Shown here piece by piece: positions 8,432 through 17,200 of a stretch of 64,000 nt of DNA. A program made the translations under genes and the position numbers. Source of the DNA: Trabulsiella odontotermitis (GTDB lineage Bacteria > Pseudomonadota > Gammaproteobacteria > Enterobacterales > Enterobacteriaceae); contig NZ_CP125781.1 in assembly GCF_030053895.1 (NCBI RefSeq), positions 1,922,001 to 1,986,000 of the forward strand. The letters run 5' to 3'. The notes under the pieces are model-generated. The model was given only the letters and a program-made list of their open reading frames with translations, had not been told where the DNA came from and made no database searches. Every line of letters starts with the position of its first letter. Positions within the stretch are counted from its first letter, which is position 1.

Positions 8432-8474
8432 CTCCCCCCGTTTGCTCGCCATAACGCCGGGCAAACGGGGGGAG
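8432..8474 (+). terminator. strong hairpin after the MFS gene
   Basis: CTCCCCCCGTTTGC (8432-8445) is perfectly complementary to GCAAACGGGGGGAG (8461-8474). The stem is very stable but no T-run follows, so it may end transcription poorly by itself and mainly protect the 3' end. Confidence 0.6.
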
Positions 8475-8726
8475 GCATTGAGTTGCAAGCCGGAATTATT
8501 CTTATTTTCATTACCGGTTTAATGTGAAGTTCTTCGCAATTAGTAACGTTTCAGCAAATATCTCGCCTGAAAAATGACAAAACGCAGTCAGCAAAATCCA
8601 GGAATTTATTAAGATTCCACTCGCCAAATGTTTATTTCTTCCGCAAAAAAAGACCTTGCATTTAGTGTGTCAAGGATTATATTGCAGAGCGAAGAAACGC
8701 TGAAAATAGATTTTACTTAGTGTGTT

Positions 8727-8768
8727 TTGATGTAAATCAGTAAAATGAATAATAGCTCATAATATACC
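8727..8768 (+). promoter_or_regulatory. FNR-type site and promoter upstream of the hyb operon
   Basis: TTGATGTAAATCAG at 8727-8740 matches the FNR consensus at 9 of 10 positions. TATACC at 8763-8768 could be the -10 element, giving a start near 8775 and a box centre near -41. The overlapping TAATAT at 8760-8765 is an alternative. The leader to hybO would then be about 300 nt. The rest of 8475-9076 is AT-rich and holds no convincing large gene. E. coli hyb is expressed anaerobically, so FNR control fits. Confidence 0.55.
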
Positions 8769-8910
8769 CATAAAGGGGTATTGTGAGACGGTTTCATAAG
8801 TTACTTAACTGATTTTGTTAGTTATTTTAAGTCGTTTTAAATAAGGTAAAATTGAAGTTGTCGGATTATACTGCAACGAAAAAATGTACAATCGGCACGT
8901 GAAGGAGAAT

Positions 8911-8940
8911 ATGGCTGAAATCCGGGGTTGTTTGATTTAG
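8911..8940 (+). CDS. possible 9-codon leader ORF in the hyb leader
   Basis: Within the long region before hybO, GAAGGAG lies at a good distance ahead of an ATG that opens the short frame MAEIRGCLI, closed by TAG. The ribosome binding site is better than those of many genes in this window. It could be a translated leader peptide or a fortuitous site. There is no evidence of conservation. Confidence 0.2.
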   Translation: MAEIRGCLI

Positions 8941-9076
8941 ATCTCACAATATTGAAAATTTATCCCCTTCAGGGCCGCGATATTATATTTTTGTTTATGA
9001 ATGTCGAGGCGATCTCATCATTTAATGGGCAATAAACTTATATTATCGCTTTCTTGTCATAAAGGAATGACAAAAA

Positions 9077-10195
9077 ATGGAAGGAGTAAATGCGTTAATC
9101 TCTTCTCATGGTGTTAGTCGCCGTGATTTTATGAAGCTTTGCACAGCGCTGGCGGCGACCATGGGCTTAAGCAGTGAAGCCGCGGCCGCCATCGCCGAAT
9201 CTGTCAGTAGTCCGCAGCGTCCGCCGGTTATCTGGATTGGCGCGCAGGAGTGTACCGGTTGTACAGAATCTCTGCTCCGTGCAACGCACCCGACAGTAGA
9301 AAACCTGGTGCTGGAGACCATCTCGCTGGAATACCACGAGGTGCTTTCTGCGGCCTTCGGCCATCAGGTCGAAGAAAACAAACATAACGCGCTTGAGAAG
9401 TATAAAGGGCAGTATGTTCTGGTCGTCGATGGTTCCATCCCGTTAAAGGACGATGGCATCTACTGCATGGTGGCCGGGGAACCGATTATCGATCATATCC
9501 GCAAGGCAGCTGAGAATGCGGCGGCGATCATTGCCATTGGCTCCTGCTCGGCATGGGGCGGTGTCGCGGCGGCGGGGGTTAACCCGACGGGCGCAGTCGG
9601 CCTTCAGGAAGTGTTGCCGGGTAAAACCGTGATCAACGTTCCGGGCTGCCCGCCGAACCCGCAGAACTTCCTGGCGACGGTCGCGCATATCATTACCTTC
9701 GGTAAACCGCCAAAACTGGACGCCAAAAACCGTCCGGCCTTTGCCTATGGCCGCTTGATCCACGAGCACTGCGAGCGTCGCCCGCATTTCGATGCCGGTC
9801 GTTTTGCCAGAGAGTTTGGTGATGCAGGGCATCGCGAAGGGTGGTGTCTCTACCATCTCGGCTGTAAAGGCCCGGAAACGTACGGTAACTGCTCCACACT
9901 GCAATTCTGCGACGTGGGCGGTGTCTGGCCGGTATCGATAGGTCATCCGTGCTATGGCTGTAATGAACAAGGAATTGGCTTCCACAAAGGCATTCATCAG
10001 CTGGCTTCCGTCGAGAATCAGACGCCACGTTCAGAAAAACCCGACGTTGATAATCGGGAAGGCGGCAATGTCTCGGCAACGGCGGTCGGTCTGTTGGGCG
10101 GCGTTGTGGGGCTGGTAGCCGGCGTCAGCGTGATGACGGTTCGCGAACTGGGACGTCAGCAGAAGAAAGACGATGCTGATTCACGGGGAGAATAG
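9077..10195 (+). CDS. hybO: hydrogenase-2 small subunit HybO
   Basis: This is the iron-sulfur subunit of the membrane-bound, periplasm-facing [NiFe] hydrogenase-2, which couples H2 oxidation to quinone reduction and can run in reverse. The 372-residue precursor has a twin-arginine signal (SRRDFMK, Arg15-Arg16), then CTGC (Cys59, Cys62) for the proximal cluster and the Cys-rich blocks GCKGPETYGNCSTLQFC and GHPCYGCNE for the other clusters. The C-terminal tail has a hydrophobic anchor (about 333-352). It is nearly identical to E. coli HybO throughout, including the Arg/Gln/Lys-rich end, and is clearly HybO rather than HyaA. AAGGA precedes the ATG. Confidence 0.97.
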   Translation: MEGVNALISSHGVSRRDFMKLCTALAATMGLSSEAAAAIAESVSSPQRPPVIWIGAQECTGCTESLLRATHPTVENLVLETISLEYHEVLSAAFGHQVEENKHNALEKYKGQYVLVVDGSIPLKDDGIYCMVAGEPIIDHIRKAAENAAAIIAIGSCSAWGGVAAAGVNPTGAVGLQEVLPGKTVINVPGCPPNPQNFLATVAHIITFGKPPKLDAKNRPAFAYGRLIHEHCERRPHFDAGRFAREFGDAGHREGWCLYHLGCKGPETYGNCSTLQFCDVGGVWPVSIGHPCYGCNEQGIGFHKGIHQLASVENQTPRSEKPDVDNREGGNVSATAVGLLGGVVGLVAGVSVMTVRELGRQQKKDDADSRGE

Positions 10196-10197
10196 CC

Positions 10198-11181
10198 GTG
10201 GATAGACGTAATTTCCTGAAAATAGCCTCCGGCGGGGCGCTGCTGATTGGCAGCACCTCGCCCGGTCATGCGGCGGCGGAAAACCGCCCGCCGATCCCTG
10301 GCTCGCTCGGTATGCTGTACGACTCCACACTCTGTGTGGGGTGCCAGGCGTGCGTGACGAAATGCCAGGATATCAACTTTCCTTCCCGCAACCCGGAAGG
10401 CCCGCAGACCTGGTCAAACAACGACAAGCTGTCGCCCTATACCAACAACATCATTCAGGTGTGGCACAGCGGTAAAGGCGAGCATAAAGATCAGCTCGAT
10501 GACGGCTACGCCTACATCAAAAAACAGTGTATGCACTGCGTTGATCCGAACTGCGTTTCCGTATGCCCGGTGCAGGCGCTGACCAAACACCCGAAAACCG
10601 GCATCGTTCAGTATGACCCTGATGTCTGTACTGGCTGCCGCTACTGCATGGTCGGTTGCCCGTACAACGTGCCGAAATACGATTATGACAACCCGTTCGG
10701 CGCCATTCACAAGTGTGAACTGTGCAACCAGAAGGGCGTTGAACGTCTCGACAAGGGCGGTTTACCGGGCTGCGTCGAAGCCTGTCCTGCCGGGGCGGTG
10801 ATTTTCGGTACCCGCGAAGACCTGATGGCGGAAGCGAAAAAACGTCTGCAGATGAAGCCTGGCGACGAGTATCACTACCCGCGTCAGACGGTCGATTCCG
10901 CGGACCGTTATCAGCATACAGTGCCGCATTACGAGCCACATCTGTACGGTGAGAAAGAGGGCGGCGGCACGCAGGTGCTGGTACTGACCGGTGTGCCGTA
11001 CGAGAAATTAGGGCTGCCGAAACTGGACGATCTCTCCACCGGCGCGCGCTCGGAGAATATCCAGCACACGCTGTACAAAGGCATGGTGTTACCACTGGCC
11101 GTGCTTGCGGGACTGACCGCCCTGGTGCGTCGCAACACCAGAAACGACCATCACGACGGAGGGGACGACCATGAGTCATGA
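10198..11181 (+). CDS. hybA: hydrogenase-2 ferredoxin-like subunit HybA
   Basis: HybA carries electrons between HybO and the membrane subunit HybB. The 327-residue protein starts at GTG behind GGGGAG and has a twin-arginine signal (DRRNFLK). Four Cys-rich clusters bind [4Fe-4S] centres: CVGCQACVTKC, CMHCVDPNCVSVC, CTGCRYCMVGC, and the split CELC...GCVEAC. A C-terminal hydrophobic segment (about 296-310) anchors it, and the tail is His/Asp-rich (NDHHDGGDDHES). It begins 2 nt after hybO and overlaps hybB by 11 nt, so translation is likely coupled. Confidence 0.96.
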   Translation: MDRRNFLKIASGGALLIGSTSPGHAAAENRPPIPGSLGMLYDSTLCVGCQACVTKCQDINFPSRNPEGPQTWSNNDKLSPYTNNIIQVWHSGKGEHKDQLDDGYAYIKKQCMHCVDPNCVSVCPVQALTKHPKTGIVQYDPDVCTGCRYCMVGCPYNVPKYDYDNPFGAIHKCELCNQKGVERLDKGGLPGCVEACPAGAVIFGTREDLMAEAKKRLQMKPGDEYHYPRQTVDSADRYQHTVPHYEPHLYGEKEGGGTQVLVLTGVPYEKLGLPKLDDLSTGARSENIQHTLYKGMVLPLAVLAGLTALVRRNTRNDHHDGGDDHES

Positions 11182-12346
11182 TCCGAAACCGCTGGGCGGT
11201 AAGCTCGTCAGCAAGCCGATCCTGTTTTTCGGCCCGCTGATCCTGCTTTGTGTTCTGTTTATCGGTAAGCGTCTGGTGTTCGGTCTGGGCTCGGTCTCTG
11301 ATCTGAACGGCGGTTTTCCGTGGGGGATCTGGATAGCCTTTGACCTGCTGATCGGCACCGGCTTCGCGTGTGGCGGCTGGGCGCTGGCCTGGGCGGTGTA
11401 TGTCTTTAACAAAGGCGAATATCACCCGCTGGTGCGTCCTGCGCTGCTGGCGAGCCTGTTCGGCTATTCGCTGGGCGGTCTGTCGATCACCATCGACGTG
11501 GGTCGTTACTGGAACCTGCCGTATTTCTACATTCCGGGGTTCTTCAACGTCAACTCGGTGCTGTTTGAGACGGCGGTCTGTATGACCATCTACATCGGTG
11601 TGATGGCGCTGGAATTTGCCCCGGCCCTGTTCGAGCGGCTGGGCTGGAAAGTCTCGCTGAAGCGCATCAACAAAGTGATGTTCTTCATCATCGCCTTTGG
11701 CGCGTTGCTGCCGAGTATGCACCAGTCGTCAATGGGCTCACTGATGATTGTCGCCGGGCACAAGGTGCATCCGCTGTGGCAAAGCTATGAAATGCTGCCG
11801 CTGTTCTCGCTGCTGACCGCGTTCATCATGGGTTTCTCGATTGTGATTTTCGAGGGATCGCTGGTACAGAGCGGCCTGCGCGGCAAGGGCGCGGATGAAC
11901 AACCGCTGTTCAGAAAACTGATGGGCACTATCAGCATCTTCCTGGCGCTGTTCCTGGTGCTGCGTTTTGGTGAGCTCATCTACCATAACAAGCTCGGTCT
12001 GGCCTTTGCGGGCGATTTCTATTCGGTCATGTTCTGGGTGGAAATTCTGCTGCTGGTCTTCCCGCTGGTGGTGCTGCGTGTGCCGAAACTGCTGCATGAT
12101 TCGCGGATACTGTTCCTCGGGGCGCTGAGCATGCTGTTGGGCTGTGCGCTGTGGCGTTTGTCCTACTCGCTGGTCGCCTACAATCCGGGCGGCGGTTATC
12201 AGTACTTCCCGGCCTGGGAAGAGATTTTAATTTCTATTGGTTTTGTGGCAATTGAGGTATGTGCATACATCTTACTCATTCGTTTACTGCCGATAATTCC
12301 TCCTTTAAAGCAACAAGATCATCGTCATGAGGCGAGCAAAGCATGA
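11171..12346 (+). CDS. hybB: hydrogenase-2 integral membrane subunit HybB
   Basis: HybB is an NrfD/PsrC-type quinone-reactive membrane protein that links HybOC/HybA to the quinone pool and is proposed to contribute to proton-motive coupling. The 391 residues are mostly hydrophobic, with roughly ten predicted helices, starting after a short cytoplasmic segment (MSHDPKPLGGKLVSKP). The start overlaps hybA and the end overlaps hybC by 4 nt (ATGA). Length and sequence agree with E. coli HybB (392 aa). Confidence 0.95.
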   Translation: MSHDPKPLGGKLVSKPILFFGPLILLCVLFIGKRLVFGLGSVSDLNGGFPWGIWIAFDLLIGTGFACGGWALAWAVYVFNKGEYHPLVRPALLASLFGYSLGGLSITIDVGRYWNLPYFYIPGFFNVNSVLFETAVCMTIYIGVMALEFAPALFERLGWKVSLKRINKVMFFIIAFGALLPSMHQSSMGSLMIVAGHKVHPLWQSYEMLPLFSLLTAFIMGFSIVIFEGSLVQSGLRGKGADEQPLFRKLMGTISIFLALFLVLRFGELIYHNKLGLAFAGDFYSVMFWVEILLLVFPLVVLRVPKLLHDSRILFLGALSMLLGCALWRLSYSLVAYNPGGGYQYFPAWEEILISIGFVAIEVCAYILLIRLLPIIPPLKQQDHRHEASKA

Positions 12347-14046
12347 GCCAACGTATAACTATTGATCCGGTAACCCGTATTGAAGGGCATTTACGCATCG
12401 ATTGCGAAATTGAAAACGGCGTCGTGTCAAAAGCGTGGGCATCGGGAACCATGTGGCGCGGCATGGAAGAAATCGTCAAGAACCGCGATCCGCGTGATGC
12501 GTGGATGATTATGCAGCGTATTTGTGGCGTATGTACCACCACGCACGCGATGGCGTCCGTTCGTGCTGTTGAGAGCGCGCTGAAAATCAACGTTCCCCTC
12601 AACGCACAGTACATTCGCAACATCATTCTGTCGGCACATACCACGCACGACCATATCGTGCATTTCTATCAGTTGTCGGCGCTGGACTGGGTGGATATCA
12701 CCTCTGCACTGAATGCAGATCCGGCGAAAGCGTCGGCGATGCTGAAAGGCGTGTCAACCTGGCACCTGAACAGCACCGAAGAGTTCACGAAGGTACAGAA
12801 CAAGATCAAAGCGCTGGTGGCCAGCGGTCAGTTGGGGATTTTTGCCAACGGTTACTGGGGACACCCGGCCATGAAACTGCCGCCAGAGGTTAACCTGATT
12901 GCGGTTGCCCACTATCTGCAGGCGCTGGAGTGCCAGCGTGACGCCAACCGCGTGGTGGCGCTGCTGGGCGGCAAAACGCCGCACATCCAGAACCTTGCCG
13001 TGGGCGGTGTCGCGAACCCGATCAACCTTGACGGGCTCGGCGTGCTGAACCTTGAGCGCCTGATGTACATCAAGTCGTTTATCGACAAGCTGGGCGACTT
13101 CGTTGAACAGGTTTATAAGGTGGATACTGCGGTTATCGCCGCGTTCTACCCGGAATGGCTGGAACTGGGCAAAGGCTCGAAAAATTACCTGGCGGCGCCG
13201 GAATTCCCGACCGACGGTCAGAATGGCAGTTTCCTGTTCCCGGGCGGTTACATCGCCGACAGCGATCTGTCGACCTATCGCCCGATCGCCTCGCATTCTG
13301 ATGAATACCTGATCAAGGGCATTCAGGAGAGCGCGAAACACGCCTGGTATAAAGACGAAGCCCCGCAGGCGCCGTGGGAGGGCACGACCATTCCGAACTT
13401 CACCGGCTGGAATGCCGATGAAAAATACTCGTGGGTGAAATCGCCGACCTTCTACGGCAAAACAGTGGAAGTCGGGCCGCTCGCCAACATGCTGTGCAAA
13501 CTGGCGGCGAAACGCGAATCCACCTGGAACAAGCTCGGTGAAATCATCGCCATCTACCAGAAGCTGACCGGGAAAACGATTGAAGTGGCGCAACTGCATT
13601 CCACGCTCGGCCGTATCGTCGGTCGTACCGTGCACTGCTGCGAACTGCAACATATCCTGCAGGATCAGTACAACGCGCTGATCGCTAACATCGGTAAAGG
13701 CGACCACGTCACTTTCGTGAAACCGGATATCCCGGCAAACGCAGAGTTCAAAGGCGTCGGTTTCCTCGAAGCGCCGCGCGGGATGCTCTCGCACTGGGTG
13801 GTCATCAGAGACGGGAAAATCAGCAACTACCAGGCGGTCGTGCCGACAACCTGGAACTCCGGGCCGCGTAACTTTAACGATGAGGTTGGACCGTACGAGC
13901 AGTCACTGGTGGGCACACCAATTGCCGATCCGGAAAAACCGCTGGAAGTGGTAAGGACTGTCCACTCCTTTGACCCGTGCATGGCCTGCGCGGTGCATGT
14001 GGTGGATGCCGATGGAAATGAAGTGGTCTCGGTGAAGGTTCTGTAA
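12343..14046 (+). CDS. hybC: hydrogenase-2 large (catalytic) subunit HybC
   Basis: HybC holds the [NiFe(CN)2CO] active site. The N-terminal motif RICGVC (Cys61, Cys64) and the C-terminal DPCMACAVH (Cys546, Cys549, His552) supply the four metal-binding cysteines. The 15-residue tail after His552 is the extension that the protease HybD removes after nickel insertion. It has no signal peptide and is exported with HybO by the twin-arginine pathway. The 567-residue length equals that of E. coli. The stop overlaps the hybD start by one base. Confidence 0.97.
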   Translation: MSQRITIDPVTRIEGHLRIDCEIENGVVSKAWASGTMWRGMEEIVKNRDPRDAWMIMQRICGVCTTTHAMASVRAVESALKINVPLNAQYIRNIILSAHTTHDHIVHFYQLSALDWVDITSALNADPAKASAMLKGVSTWHLNSTEEFTKVQNKIKALVASGQLGIFANGYWGHPAMKLPPEVNLIAVAHYLQALECQRDANRVVALLGGKTPHIQNLAVGGVANPINLDGLGVLNLERLMYIKSFIDKLGDFVEQVYKVDTAVIAAFYPEWLELGKGSKNYLAAPEFPTDGQNGSFLFPGGYIADSDLSTYRPIASHSDEYLIKGIQESAKHAWYKDEAPQAPWEGTTIPNFTGWNADEKYSWVKSPTFYGKTVEVGPLANMLCKLAAKRESTWNKLGEIIAIYQKLTGKTIEVAQLHSTLGRIVGRTVHCCELQHILQDQYNALIANIGKGDHVTFVKPDIPANAEFKGVGFLEAPRGMLSHWVVIRDGKISNYQAVVPTTWNSGPRNFNDEVGPYEQSLVGTPIADPEKPLEVVRTVHSFDPCMACAVHVVDADGNEVVSVKVL

Positions 14047-14540
14047 TGCGGATATTAGTGTTAGGCGTCGGTAACATTCTGCTGACGGACGAAGCTATCG
14101 GCGTACGTATTGTTGAAGCGCTTGAGCAACGGTACGTACTGCCGGACTACGTCGATATTCTTGATGGTGGTACGGCAGGCATGGAGCTGCTGAGCGAGAT
14201 GGCGGACAGGGATCACCTAATCATTGCCGATGCGGTTGTCTCGCGCAAAGGCGTGCCGGGGGATATCTTAATCCTGCGTGATGATGACGTCCCCGCGCTG
14301 TTTACCAACAAGATTTCGCCGCATCAGCTGGGTCTGTCCGATGTGCTCTCGGCATTACGTTTTACGGGGGAATTCCCCCGTAAGCTGACGCTGGTCGGTG
14401 TCATTCCGGCGTCACTCGAACCTAAAATCGGGATGACGACCGAAGCTGAAGCTGCGCTGGAACCCGCGCTGCAACAGGTGATTGCCGCGCTGCGAGAGTC
14501 CGGCGTGGAGGTGGTGTCCAGGGAGGCGTGTTATGAGTGA
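14046..14540 (+). CDS. hybD: hydrogenase-2 maturation endopeptidase HybD
   Basis: HybD removes the C-terminal extension of pre-HybC once nickel is in place. The 164-residue protein has the HycI/HybD family layout: N-terminal LGVGNILLTDEAIGVR with the nickel-sensing Glu, DGGTAGMELL with the Asp ligand, and SPHQLGLSDVL with the His ligand. It overlaps hybC by 1 nt and hybE by 8 nt. Confidence 0.95.
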   Translation: MRILVLGVGNILLTDEAIGVRIVEALEQRYVLPDYVDILDGGTAGMELLSEMADRDHLIIADAVVSRKGVPGDILILRDDDVPALFTNKISPHQLGLSDVLSALRFTGEFPRKLTLVGVIPASLEPKIGMTTEAEAALEPALQQVIAALRESGVEVVSREACYE

Positions 14541-15021
14541 GGATATCGCAGGTTTCTCTGCCAGCCCGGCAGAGGCGGTACAGGCGGCGTTTGAGGCCAT
14601 TTCGCGTGACGCGATGCAGAACCTCTCGTTTTTGCACCCCAACATGCCGGTACATGTTTCGCCCTTCAGTCTGTTCGAAGGTCAGTGGGTGGGTTGCGTG
14701 GTGACGCCATGGATGCTGAGCGCGCTGATTTTCCCCGGGCCGGATCAGGTTTGGCCGCAACGGAAAGTGAGTGAAAAAATCGGGCTCAAACTGCCGTTTG
14801 GCGACATGACGTTTACCGTCGGCGAGCTGGACGGGGTTTCCCAGTATCTGACCTGTTCACTCATGTCGCCGCTGGATCATGACCTGACGGCAGAGCAGGG
14901 CGTGCGGCTGGCGGAAGACTGCCAGCGGATGCTGCTCTCTATTCCGGTCAGCGATCCTTATGCCGTGCATGCCAGCCGCCGCGCGCTGCTGTTTGGTCGC
15001 CGGAGCAATGAACATGCATGA
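14533..15021 (+). CDS. hybE: hydrogenase-2 maturation chaperone HybE
   Basis: HybE binds the HybO precursor and its twin-arginine signal, holding back export until cofactors are assembled. The ATG at 14533 gives 162 residues, the same as E. coli HybE, and starts MSEDIAGF; an upstream in-frame ATG at 14482 lies inside hybD and is rejected. Recognisable blocks are LSFLHPNMPVHVS, FEGQWVGCVVTPWMLS and TVGELDGVSQYLTCSLMSPL. It overlaps hybD and hybF by 8 nt each. Confidence 0.94.
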   Translation: MSEDIAGFSASPAEAVQAAFEAISRDAMQNLSFLHPNMPVHVSPFSLFEGQWVGCVVTPWMLSALIFPGPDQVWPQRKVSEKIGLKLPFGDMTFTVGELDGVSQYLTCSLMSPLDHDLTAEQGVRLAEDCQRMLLSIPVSDPYAVHASRRALLFGRRSNEHA

Positions 15022-15355
15022 GTTGTCTCTGTGTCAGAGCGCGGTTGAAGTGATCCAGCGGCAGGCCGAGCAGCATCAGGTGGCACGGGTCACTGGCGTC
15101 TGGCTGGAGATTGGCGCGCTGTCCTGCGTGGAAGAAAGCGCGGTGCGCTTCAGTTTTGACCGCGTCTGTCGCGGCACGGTGGCGCAGGGTTGCGAATTAC
15201 ATATCGCCATTAAACCGGCGCAGGCGTGGTGCTGGGACTGCAGCCAGGCCGTGGAAGTGGTCAGTCAGGACGCCCGCTGTCCCGTTTGCCAGGGTGCGCG
15301 ACTGCGTATCGGGAACGGTGACATGTTAGTGGTGAAGAGTATCGAAGTGGAATAA
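15014..15355 (+). CDS. hybF: hydrogenase nickel insertion protein HybF (HypA family)
   Basis: HybF works with HypB to deliver nickel to the large subunits of hydrogenases 1 and 2. The 113-residue protein begins MHELS, with the conserved nickel-binding His2, and has a zinc ribbon formed by CWDC and CPVC in the C-terminal half. The ATG at 15014 is the family start; an upstream in-frame ATG at 14960 lies within hybE and is rejected. It overlaps hybE by 8 nt. Confidence 0.95.
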   Translation: MHELSLCQSAVEVIQRQAEQHQVARVTGVWLEIGALSCVEESAVRFSFDRVCRGTVAQGCELHIAIKPAQAWCWDCSQAVEVVSQDARCPVCQGARLRIGNGDMLVVKSIEVE

Positions 15356-15377
15356 CGTCGTCTTTCAGGAGTTAACG

Positions 15378-15632
15378 ATGTGTATTGGCATTCCCGGAAA
15401 AGTGCTGTCAGTGGGTGAAGATATCCACCAGATGGCGGAAGTGGAAGTGTGCGGCGTGAAGCGCGGCGTCAATATTGCGCTGGTTTGCGAAGGCGATCCG
15501 GCAGCGCTGGTCGGTCAGTGGGTACTGGTTCACGTCGGCTTTGCCATGAGCATCATCGACGAAGTGGAAGCGCGGGAAACACTGATCGCCCTCGAACAGA
15601 TTGGCGGCCTGGAGCCGGTGCCGACGAATTAA
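15378..15632 (+). CDS. hybG: hydrogenase maturation chaperone HybG (HypC family)
   Basis: HybG is the HypC-type chaperone that carries the Fe(CN)2CO group with HypD and binds the pre-HybC active site. The N-terminus MCIGIPGKV with essential Cys2 is typical. It is 84 residues long (82 in E. coli). AGGAG precedes the start. It is the last gene of the complete hybOABCDEFG operon. Downstream, the CCCCC/GGGGG arms at about 15651-15669 could form a weak hairpin before the convergent dosC. Confidence 0.95.
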   Translation: MCIGIPGKVLSVGEDIHQMAEVEVCGVKRGVNIALVCEGDPAALVGQWVLVHVGFAMSIIDEVEARETLIALEQIGGLEPVPTN

Positions 15633-15673
15633 AACAGTTTCCCCCGACGACGGGCAACGCCAGGGGGAGGTGA

Positions 15674-17062
15674 TTATGCTTTATTGCCGGGAGTGTACAT
15701 TTCTGCGCGGTTTCGGCCATTGCGTTTCGCCACATACAGCGCTTCATCCGCCGCCTGAATCAGCCGTTCGTAGTCCGGGTGTCCCTGAAACATCGCCGCG
15801 CCGATGGATAACGTGGTCGTGAGCTGTTTGCCATCCGGCGTATTCACCACCTGTTTCATCGCCTTCGCACGAATACGTTCCGCAACATGCATAGTTTCGG
15901 CAGGTGACGCTTCGGTCAGCACAATCAAAAATTCATCGCCGCCGTAACGGAAGACATAATCGCTGCTGCGAACGTTGTCATAAAAGACCTGCGAAATTTT
16001 ACGCAGAATCTCATCACCGGTCGCATGTCCATGACCGTCATTGATCTCCTTAAACTTATCAACGTCGATCAGCAATACTGAAAGACTTGTCCCGACGCGG
16101 TTCGCATGGGTAATCTCACGTTTGAAAATCGCCGCCAGAAAACGCCGGTTCAGCAGTTTCGTTAACACGTCCATGCCCACTTCATGTTTGGCGACATCAT
16201 CAAAGAGTCCGCGTAACAGGGTGGCAATTTGCGTCGTGTTATTCTTAATTTGCAGCATAAAATCATTACGAATATTTTTTTGCCGAAATGTCCGGGAGCT
16301 TTCGCGCGTTTTTAACAGTATTTGATCGGTTTCCTGAATTAATTTCGCAATATAACCGACTTCAGCAATACCGCTGAAATAATGGCGACCTTTATGATTA
16401 AACCACAGGCCGAAATCCGCGCGGCTGATGAGCTGAATACTGTCGAGATCAGTTTCCAGCATCACGTTATACATGACATCCATTTCCCAGCTCAGCAGGC
16501 TGCCAATTTGCCGCTCTTTTTCCTCTTCAGCATTTTCCAGAAGAGAAAAGATGCGGTAGTTTTCATCCTCTTTCATGCTGCTGCTTTCACCAAAGGTGAA
16601 CGTTCGCGCCATAATTTCCAGCGCAAGGTCAATGCTGCTTAACGAAAAGCTCAGAAGTTTAATTTTGTCGTTATCGCTGCCGCTGCGTTCGATGATCAGC
16701 GGAATGAGATTCCGTTTTAAGATCCGCGCGCCCATATCGACCAGCTGTATCGGGATGCCGATGCGAGCGTGAATTTCGCCCACATGTTGCTGAATGGCGA
16801 TCAGCTCATCGACGTCATTCTCCGAGCAGGAGAGAACGCGCTTTAACCACATCACCAGCGATTTTTTCAGATGCGTTTCGACCTGTTCATTGGTAAGAAA
16901 ATCGACGGCTTGCGGATCGGTAAGGATATTACTGTAAAAAATTTCGCTCAGATTCTGGGCATTATCTTCACCCAGTTCCCGAGCCATTTCATGAATATGT
17001 GGCTCAGTCTCACGAATCAGGCCGAGCCATTCTTCTTTTACCCTTGCGACATAGCTTTGCAT
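15674..17062 (-). CDS. dosC: globin-coupled haem sensor diguanylate cyclase (DosC/YddV)
   Basis: DosC makes the second messenger c-di-GMP in response to oxygen bound at haem, which in E. coli promotes curli and biofilm formation. The N-terminal globin (about 1-150) keeps the proximal His98 (IHARIG) and distal Tyr43 (IFYSN) at the E. coli positions. A middle helical domain contains the block KEDENYRIFSLLENAEEEKERQI. The C-terminal GGDEF domain is intact: active-site GGDEF at 374-378 and inhibitory RSSD (365-368) five residues ahead. The 462-residue length is normal. The partner phosphodiesterase gene dosP, next to dosC in E. coli, is not present here: the downstream neighbour is the convergent hybG. 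Confidence 0.93.
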   Translation of the reverse strand: MQSYVARVKEEWLGLIRETEPHIHEMARELGEDNAQNLSEIFYSNILTDPQAVDFLTNEQVETHLKKSLVMWLKRVLSCSENDVDELIAIQQHVGEIHARIGIPIQLVDMGARILKRNLIPLIIERSGSDNDKIKLLSFSLSSIDLALEIMARTFTFGESSSMKEDENYRIFSLLENAEEEKERQIGSLLSWEMDVMYNVMLETDLDSIQLISRADFGLWFNHKGRHYFSGIAEVGYIAKLIQETDQILLKTRESSRTFRQKNIRNDFMLQIKNNTTQIATLLRGLFDDVAKHEVGMDVLTKLLNRRFLAAIFKREITHANRVGTSLSVLLIDVDKFKEINDGHGHATGDEILRKISQVFYDNVRSSDYVFRYGGDEFLIVLTEASPAETMHVAERIRAKAMKQVVNTPDGKQLTTTLSIGAAMFQGHPDYERLIQAADEALYVAKRNGRNRAEMYTPGNKA

Positions 17063-17164
17063 CGTGGCTTACTCCGTATTCGAACCTCATTTAATCATAA
17101 TCGAAGTCTGAAAATTTGCGGGAAGGTATAACCGTCAGCCATGGAGACAGATGATGTAAGAATG

Positions 17165-17187
17165 TGCCACGGGAAAATCCCGTGGCA
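17165..17187. terminator. perfect hairpin downstream of the YqeJ-like gene
   Basis: TGCCACGGGA and TCCCGTGGCA form a perfect 10-bp stem with a 3-nt loop, 13 nt after the stop of the minus-strand gene at 17201. The T-run is poor on both strands, so it is a probable but unusual terminator. Confidence 0.55.
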
Positions 17188-17200
17188 TGGTGTCAAAAAA

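Noticed and set aside
9077..10195. Assignment of the hydrogenase small subunit as HyaA (hydrogenase-1)
   Set aside because: Sequence, gene order O-A-B-C-D-E-F-G and the HybA/HybB-type partners fit hydrogenase-2; there is no HyaC-type cytochrome b.
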